Part shown: piece by piece, positions 59,028 to 64,000 of the stretch
How positions within the stretch are numbered: the stretch's first letter is position 1
Layout of the letters: the number at the start of each line of letters is the position of its first letter
Assembly (NCBI GenBank): GCA_944472135.2
Contig: OX235270.1
Span: forward strand, 83,771,168-83,835,167
From: Trichobilharzia regenti
Taxonomy: Eukaryota; Platyhelminthes; Trematoda; Strigeidida; Schistosomatidae
DNA: 64,000 bases
Direction: 5' to 3'
The notes under the pieces: model-generated
Told to the model about the DNA's origin: nothing
What the model saw: only the letters and a program-made list of their open reading frames with translations
Database searches by the model: none
Position numbers and translations under genes: made by a program

Positions 59028-59238
59028 CACCACCCACCAATTAACTTCAAGTTGCATCCTCGAAGCATCTGTACAAGAAACCGACATGTCAAACTGAGAC
59101 CGAGCACTTCGGTTCAATCGGTTGACGAGAAAATCTAAAACTGAATTAAATATTTCTCACTCACATAAAAAGAAATTCTGTGTATCAGTACTTCCAAGAG
59201 GATAAGTAGAATAAATATGCATGAAAGTAAAGTCTTAC

Positions 59239-59315
59239 TCAGCTATATCCCGAAACATTGAATCAACATTTGCGCCTGTCTTAGCACTAGTTTCCCAAAA
59301 CAAAGCATCCGTTTC
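59239..59315 (-). CDS. Rab-family small GTPase, internal exon with the G5 box
   Basis: A 77-bp exon on the minus strand, preceded by a strong acceptor (pyrimidine run ending 'tctcctctag') and followed by donor 'gtaaga'. It begins in phase 0 and ends after two bases of a codon. It encodes ETDALFWETSAKTG followed by ANVDSMFRDIA. SAK within ETSAKTG is the G5 guanine-binding motif of Ras-like GTPases, and the following N-V-x-x-x-F-x-x-I-A pattern is characteristic of Rab proteins. Rabs are membrane-bound switches of vesicle traffic. The phase matches the exon at 52134-52341. The subfamily is uncertain: the pattern around G5 is compatible with Rab24- or Rab5-like proteins. G1-G4 box exons were not found in the window. 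Confidence 0.85.
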
Positions 59316-60135
59316 CTAGAGGAGAAAAATGTTTTCAAATTTAAAATGTGATTTTCAAAATATTTATTTCAACAGAGCAATTAGAATGAATCGAAGTTAA
59401 TCAGAAAATATAAACGAAATCTGGTTATTCGGCTGAGTTGAGACAGTTTTACAACAAATTACTTATCAGAATTTTTATTCTTTCCTTAAATTGTAAACGT
59501 GATTGCCATTTCATGCATAAGAAAAACAAGACCACAAAGATTTATTCACTGACTTCATTTTCAAGCTCAAAAGCCATACTTACGTACTACCTAAATAGAG
59601 GGAAGTTGTCCGTATTAGAAATTGCCCGTTGAATACACAGAAGTATCAACTGTTCCACTCATTATTAACGAAAAGTGAACATAGAAAGACGAAATCCTCC
59701 ATTTCCGAAGTTCCATGTGATTTAATTTCTAAGACTACTCACACGGTCGAAGTCAACCGCTCTAAAAGTTGAAGCTTTTATAATTAATAAGTAATAGCAG
59801 TACTAGAACCAATATTAGGATAGAGCTTTAAAAAACATTGTTTACGCTTTTTGTTTATGTACGGCTACACATGGGCGATAAATGTCCACACACTAACCTT
59901 ATTATGCTGAGTATAAACATTCGGTATGAAGCCTACTGGGAGGAAAATAGTACTATTGCATGCAGCAGACTTGAAACACGAACAACTGATGCCTCAACTA
60001 TTTAGCAATGTCAGCGAATTGAAAGGCTGATTTTAAAACGAAAACTTATATGTTTACACATGTAATTTATATCCCTTTGTGTTTTCAGAGGGAATTATGC
60101 CTTTCAGTTTGAGCTCTGAAGCTTTATTATAAGGG
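59316..60135. other. Probable intron or upstream part of the Rab-like gene
   Basis: Apart from the possible micro-exon at 59743-59761 no coding segment is evident. A second tight acceptor/donor pair on the minus strand (acceptor 'ctctatttag', donor 'gtaagt', only 7 bases apart, about 59583-59589) does not fit the reading phase. Confidence 0.4.
59743..59761 (-). CDS. Possible 19-bp micro-exon of the same Rab-like gene
   Basis: On the minus strand, acceptor 'caacttttag' and a consensus donor 'gtgagt' enclose 19 bases that read (x)AVDFDR and end in phase 0, as required by the exon at 59239. VDF-type residues occur between the G4 and G5 boxes in Rab24. However, the spacing to ETDALF would be shorter than usual by several residues, so either a further tiny exon is missing or this is a chance match. 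Confidence 0.3.
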
Positions 60136-60242
60136 ATGCGAGATGCGGCTGCTAGCATCCCAACCAATCTTCCCGACTTACCTGTATTACTAGCGGTTAA
60201 GCAATGTTTGGGAGTGCACTGGCTTGGGATCGAACCTCAAAC

Positions 60243-60243
<1 letters not shown>
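60136..60243 (-). mobile_element. Family A1 SINE fragment
   Basis: Contains the complement of the B box ('gggatcgaacctc'), 'ggagtgcactgg' and a degenerate body ending 'gcggctgctagcatccc'. The head is cut off by a TA microsatellite. Confidence 0.72.

Positions 60244-60301
<58 letters not shown>
60244..60301. repeat. (TA)n microsatellite, about 58 bp
   Basis: Uninterrupted TA dinucleotide tract directly adjoining an A1 SINE fragment. Confidence 0.97.
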
Positions 60302-60305
<4 letters not shown>

Positions 60306-60474
60306 TCATCAAGCCAAATTCAAATAGAATTACACTTAGACCCTTTAAGAAGTCAGTTATAACCAGAGGGGTAGGGAATATCTACTAGTCATTTCTAGCA
60401 TTTTTATAGGACAAAAAAGTTAGAGATATTTGGAAGAGTCCATCGGCTGGAAACAGTGGACGTAGATTTTTTGC

Positions 60475-60501
60475 CTAATGACGCTCATTAGCTGAGCGTC
60501 A
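60475..60501. other. Overlapping perfect hairpins
   Basis: TGACGCTCA and TGAGCGTCA (9-bp stem, loop TTAGC, 60479-60501) overlap a second inverted repeat CTAATGA / TCATTAG (60475-60491, loop CGC). Only one can form at a time. No recognised function. Confidence 0.6.
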
Positions 60502-60689
60502 CGCATAATCTTAAGGGAAATCAACATCATTTTAATTCAGTGTCACTAAGGGGCAAAATTAACCATTTCACTACTATGCTGTTCAGACCACCTATGCACT
60601 CTTTTAAGAGATTATTAGGTAACCTTTATTATTATTATTTGAACGTAGGACTGCGGGCTTGCGCTTAGAAGATTCATTATCTGTGATTT

Positions 60690-60810
60690 TAAATTTAAGA
60701 GGTGGGGTTGCTAGCCGCATACCTAACCTTGCCTCTCTATCGGTCTAACTACCGGCTTAGTGAGGTTTATGAGTGCGTCTACCGTGGATCGAAAACTAGA
60801 CCACATGAAT
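60690..60810 (-). mobile_element. Family A1 SINE fragment
   Basis: Recognised by 'ggggttgctagccgcat', 'cttagtgaggtttatgag' and a decayed head ('tggatcgaaaac'). The 3' end is absent. Confidence 0.7.
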
Positions 60811-60853
60811 GCTTCTACAACAAGAAGAAGCCATAAAATCATCAATCCAGTAT

Positions 60854-61170
60854 TGTAACAACAGAAGACAAGGGCCAAGAAACAGATCGTTTATTAAGGA
60901 AATCAATACATTTTTTTTATAGATTTTCACGTACATTATTATAGATTATACTTAATAGAAAAATACAGTATTCTGATTGGTTGTTTCTCACTGAAAGTTA
61001 ACCTTGCATCTCTTTGTGGCTGTTCCTTGAATGTCATATCACCTATATGTTAACTGTATCCGCCTACACAAAGCCTTTGTTCTCATTTTTCTCACGACCA
61101 ATATTGGGGACATAAACATTGATGTAAATCACTGTCTAACAATTTCGGCTAGCAACCAGCTCTCCCCACA
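60854..61170 (-). repeat. LTR (317 bp)
   Basis: Downstream (3') LTR of the minus-strand element. On the plus strand it starts 'tgtaacaacagaagac' and ends 'agctctccccaca'. Confidence 0.88.
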
Positions 61171-61466
61171 CTCGTCCCCCGGTCAAAGACTTGCGACTGA
61201 AGTTGGTTCAGTCTTCTTGGTTCTAGGGACTTTGCTCGTTTGTCTTGCTGTCTGGAATCTCGGCACTCGTTGATGTTCAACTGCTTCTCTTTGTTTTCCG
61301 TTGAGATTCTGTCTGTGCAACCCCATGTCAAAGTGACTATATGTGGTCCTTCCCACTTTGGAAACTGTTTGCCTGACCCTGTCGCACATTCGTCAGTATA
61401 TCGCCTCACACTTTCATATGCTGCTTTCTCCCGACCTCCCAGCAACGTCCCAAGTAACAACCTCAT
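61171..61466 (-). pseudogene. Residual pol (integrase C-terminus-like) sequence
   Basis: Minus-strand frame with KQFPKWEGPHIVTLTWGC, resembling the P-x-W-x-GP-[YH]-x-V segment at the C-terminus of Gypsy-type integrases. The rest of pol and gag are gone. The frame runs on into the LTR, so its end is not meaningful. Confidence 0.5.
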
Positions 61467-61580
61467 CGCTGACAGATCTTGAACGCCACTTAACTACGCA
61501 GAAGCCTCGAAGATTCATATGTCTCCATCAAAAACTGCTGGGCATAGGCTTTCCATTTTTCGGTAGGCAGCGACACCAAA

Positions 61581-61736
61581 TGTCACAACAGAAGACAAGG
61601 GCCAGGCAACAGATCGTTAATTAAGGAAATTAACACATATTTATAGGCTTTTTTCTCTCATGACCAATACTGGGGACGTAAACATTGATGTGAATTACTG
61701 TCTACCAATTTTGGCTAGCAGCCAGCTCTCACCACA
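61581..61736 (-). repeat. LTR (156 bp, internally deleted)
   Basis: Upstream (5') LTR of the minus-strand element. On the plus strand it starts 'tgtcacaacagaagac' and ends 'agctctcaccaca'. The middle present in the other LTR is missing. Confidence 0.88.
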
Positions 61737-61800
61737 GTATTACTTCACTTCACCGAAATACTGAAGTATGTATTTATTCATAAATCCTAGAACGTGAGTT

Positions 61801-61962
61801 TTTTTTCCTTCACGTTCCCAGTGGAACATAGGGCTTCAGGCTGGTGGCTTGAAGTTCCTGCAGCTGGTTGAGTGAGGTAAAGGAGTGTGTCGGCTGGGGA
61901 TCGAACCCCGGACCATGTGCATGGTCGGTGAGCGTCCTAACCGCTGTGCCACCGACGCACCG
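61801..61962 (-). mobile_element. Family A1 SINE with internal deletion
   Basis: The 3' end ('ttcacgttcccagtggaac' complement) and head (B-box complement 'ggggatcgaaccccgg', 'ctaaccgctgtgcc') are well preserved. The middle of the body between 'ttcctgcagc' and 'gagtgaggtaaag' is deleted. Confidence 0.87.
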
Positions 61963-62256
61963 TAAATACTTCATCAAAATAACTTGCACAGTATTGTACT
62001 TAACTGCAGATTATATCTAGAAAATCGCTGTAGGTACACACAAATTGCATAAGCTTTAATTACAACAAAAGGCACAACTCCTTTTGCCTCATTCTACAGT
62101 ATAATTAAGTAAATAAGGGTTAAAAGAACGTATCAAAAATCGCCAGTGCTCAAAGAGCAATAATCAATTCATTAAAATCTTTGGCGTAAACCCTATTACC
62201 GATGTAGTCTACACACTATGAAAGATATGATTCTTTTGGTCAAATCCAACTGATGA

Positions 62257-62450
62257 TAGCGTCGGTGGCACAGCGGTTAGGACTCTCGCCGACTATGCAT
62301 ATGGTCCGGGGTTCGATCCCTTACCGACGCACATTCGATATCAAATGTCGGTCTGCCGAATGGGGCTACCAATATCACATGCTGAAAACTTCATACTTGT
62401 ACCAAAAAACGATGTGGAATCAAGCTATAATCAAAAAATTAATGAATAGT
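62257..62450 (+). mobile_element. Family A2 tRNA-derived SINE
   Basis: A-box-like 'tggcacagcgg', B-box-like 'ggggttcgatccc', then a somewhat diverged A2 body ('gataccaaatgtcgg'-like region near 62340, 'gtaccaaaaaacgatgtgg') and an AT-rich tail. Confidence 0.85.
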
Positions 62451-63714
62451 TTTTGAATTTCAAAATAACGGCAGGAAGAAGAACTGTGCAGTAACTCTAT
62501 TAGAATCGATAACTTCTGGGAATACTGACCAAATAGATAGAACATCTACAACAATCTCAACTCTGCTTATTTGTTCGACAGAGTCGAGGCCGATATGATT
62601 ATTTATAAAGTGTATTTCAGCCACATATACCACCAACCCATGACATAACATCACTGGTTAAACACGATGCACATCATTCACTCTTTTCTACATTTCATGA
62701 AATGACTGATTGATGAAACAAGCATGTAACGCAGTTTTTAAAAAAAAAGCAGACTAGGGCGTTGTAGCTGGAAGTAAGATAAATGACAAATGCGACTGAG
62801 TTGTTTACAGGTTAGACAGATGGCATGAAAATTCAGAAGATTAAAGGTGGATTACGTCACATCACACTTCAAAAACTCAACATTTCAGGAGTTTCAGCTT
62901 AGTAGAAACAACAACAACACGTAAAAATGTTAATTGATTGAATCGAAGTTACGACAGAATTCAGACAAAATAGCAATAAATGAACTGTAAACATTTGAAC
63001 CAACTAAAACTCACTCACTGCAAAATATTGTGTTACTAAAAATTTGGCAATGTAATCATTTCATTTCGTTTCATATTTGAGTCTTGAAAGCTTCTAGCAT
63101 AAAATCGTTTTTTACAATGCATAGTTTTCTAACATTTGCAACGAATTTTAACGCTGCTTTGGGAACTTTATTTTTTTTTAGAAAAAAAAGGGGGAACTAA
63201 TCTTGTTTGCTTTAATCACTTTCGATTACGCTACCTAGACTCATGATTTTCCAAAAATAATACCCATGCATATGTTTTTAAAAAGAGCTATTGAAAATTA
63301 TGTATATAGTATGTATCCGCTAAATTAGTCAAAATTTACTGCCTCTTTCTCTCTCTCTCTCTCTGTTTGTCCAGAAACTAGCTTCACTTTAACTTTTACT
63401 AACAATCATCTGTGTTTTCCCGCTTACTTCGATTTTCCTACAATCTTTTTTATCATCACAGAAAGTTTGATACTGCTTATGAGTAGATTGGATTTCTCTC
63501 AGTTGCTTTTTTTATTCCTGACTTTTATCGAGTTCATCTTAATCGCATGTATCTCCAGCTTCACCTTTCATACATATTTTCTAATAATATTCAGCAGACG
63601 AAGTATTTATTCATTTAAAGTAGTTAAGAATATTTTTTTTTAATGGTTGGAGTAACATTGTTAACGGATGTTTTACTCTAAGCGGTTGAATAACTCCGAT
63701 TCTAAATTAATTAT
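62451..63714. other. Stretch with one unassigned minus-strand frame
   Basis: Minus-strand frame 62460-62654 (64 residues) has a balanced composition including EIVVDVLSIWSVFPEV but no family I recognise. The rest is AT-rich with a (TC)n tract at about 63346-63364. Confidence 0.35.
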
Positions 63715-64000
63715 CATTTATTGTATTATTGTTCCCATTGAGTTTTGAGTGGGACAGAGAGGGCTTCAGCAACACATCCCCATTTTTCTCCTATTCTCTG
63801 CGGTTCCCTTTAGTAGCAGGCCCCACAATTGCCAATAGACATTGTCATCTCTTCCCCCCACAAAACGATTTACTCCATAGCGCCCTTGGATGTCAACTAA
63901 TCATTTCCCACTAGACTTCCACTCGAGCGATAGTCTGGCTTACGCGCGATTTTATCTGACAGTCTGTTCAATGTGAGCCCGATCCATCTGCATTTTCTCC
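63715..64000 (-). mobile_element. RTE (SR2-like) 3' end, running off the window
   Basis: The minus strand reads the RTE tail: 'gagaaaatgcagatggatcg' (WRW-coding region) at the window edge, 'atcgctcgagtgga', then 'ctgaagccctctctgtcc', 'caatgggaacaataatac' at the tail. Diverged but colinear with 36765-37020. The plus-strand frame 63729-63914 is a shadow. Confidence 0.78.

Larger units (their letters stand above)
58797..59145. mobile_element. SM-alpha-type SINEs (family C), head-to-head inverted pair
   Basis: A minus-strand copy (about 58797-58945) and a plus-strand copy (about 58946-59145) face each other. Arms 58797-58892 and 58957-59045 are reverse complements ('aattggtggatggtgactag' against 'ctagtcaccacccaccaatt'). 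Each arm carries a hammerhead region. The minus copy retains a tRNA-like B box ('gggttcgagcctc'); the plus copy lacks most of its head. The right copy's tail (59046-59145) matches 44314-44440. Confidence 0.85.
60854..61736 (-). mobile_element. Internally deleted LTR retrotransposon with 4-bp target-site duplication
   Basis: Two LTRs in the same orientation (60854-61170 and 61581-61736) enclose only about 410 bases. The whole is flanked by 'gtat' (60850-60853 and 61737-61740). Orientation is minus. Next to the upstream LTR (61566-61578) is a primer-binding-site-like 'tggtgtcgctgcc'. Next to the downstream LTR (61171-61182) is a purine-rich 'ccgggggacgag'. LTR ends are TG...CA. The 61581 LTR lacks about 160-180 internal bases relative to the other. 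The related solo LTR is at 18718-19053. The family is probably Ty3/Gypsy, judged from the 4-bp duplication and a WEGPHIV-like integrase C-terminal trace; this is an inference. Confidence 0.88.

Noticed and set aside
59583..59589. 7-bp micro-exon between a good acceptor and a 'gtaagt' donor on the minus strand
   Set aside because: Its length does not fit the phase needed between the proposed neighbouring Rab exons.
62460..62654. Minus-strand frame with EIVVDVLSIWSVFPEV
   Set aside because: Composition is plausible for protein, but no family was recognised and no clear splice pair was found; kept only as an unassigned frame.

Overview
The window looks like repeat-rich, AT-rich flatworm nuclear DNA, most probably from a schistosome (blood fluke). 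Three repeat types point there: an SM-alpha-type SINE carrying degenerate hammerhead ribozymes (about 43.7-44.4 kb and 58.8-59.1 kb), many copies of an RTE-clade non-LTR retrotransposon resembling schistosome SR2, and Penelope-like elements with RT plus GIY-YIG domains. The species cannot be fixed from sequence alone. There are no bacterial operons, no CRISPR arrays, no rRNA and no convincing functional tRNA gene.

The only host gene I can support is the 3' part of a Rab-family small GTPase on the minus strand. One internal exon (59239-59315) encodes the G5 box (ETSAKTG). A phase-compatible terminal exon (52134-52341) ends in a CC-containing, prenylation-like C-terminus. The intron between them is about 6.9 kb and holds several SINEs, RTE fragments and an inverted SM-alpha pair. 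Exons for the earlier G boxes were not found and probably lie beyond 64 kb.

Nearly everything else is mobile-element sequence. (1) RTE/SR2-like element: a copy at 33677-37026 is bounded by an 11-bp target-site duplication and sits inside an older copy (32790-33676 plus 37027-37215); at least eight further fragments are scattered on both strands. (2) Penelope-like elements: two copies (2898-4418 and 23597-25129) have long inverted terminal repeats, and there is a third fragment (45961-46340) plus terminal-repeat remnants near 8.4-8.8 kb. (3) LTR elements: a solo LTR (18718-19053) and an internally deleted element of the same family (60854-61736), each with a 4-bp target-site duplication. (4) Four families with tRNA-like A/B boxes, called here A (subtypes A1 and A2), B, C (SM-alpha) and D. 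A1 is chimeric: its tRNA-like head is joined to the 5' and 3' ends of the RTE element. B often forms large foldbacks. (5) A 325-bp repeat present twice (4862-5186 and 42446-42769). (6) A perfect 1,062-bp TCTA array (37752-38813).

Layout: 0-5 kb RTE, family B and Penelope copies; 6-23 kb scattered family A and B SINEs, a solo LTR and RTE fragments; 23.6-25.1 kb second Penelope copy; 26.8-37.2 kb RTE-rich with the nested insertion; 37.7-38.8 kb microsatellite; 39.7-46.3 kb SINE and RT fragments; 46.4-52.1 kb largely featureless; 52.1-59.8 kb Rab gene 3' part with a repeat-filled intron; 60-64 kb SINEs, LTR element and an RTE fragment.
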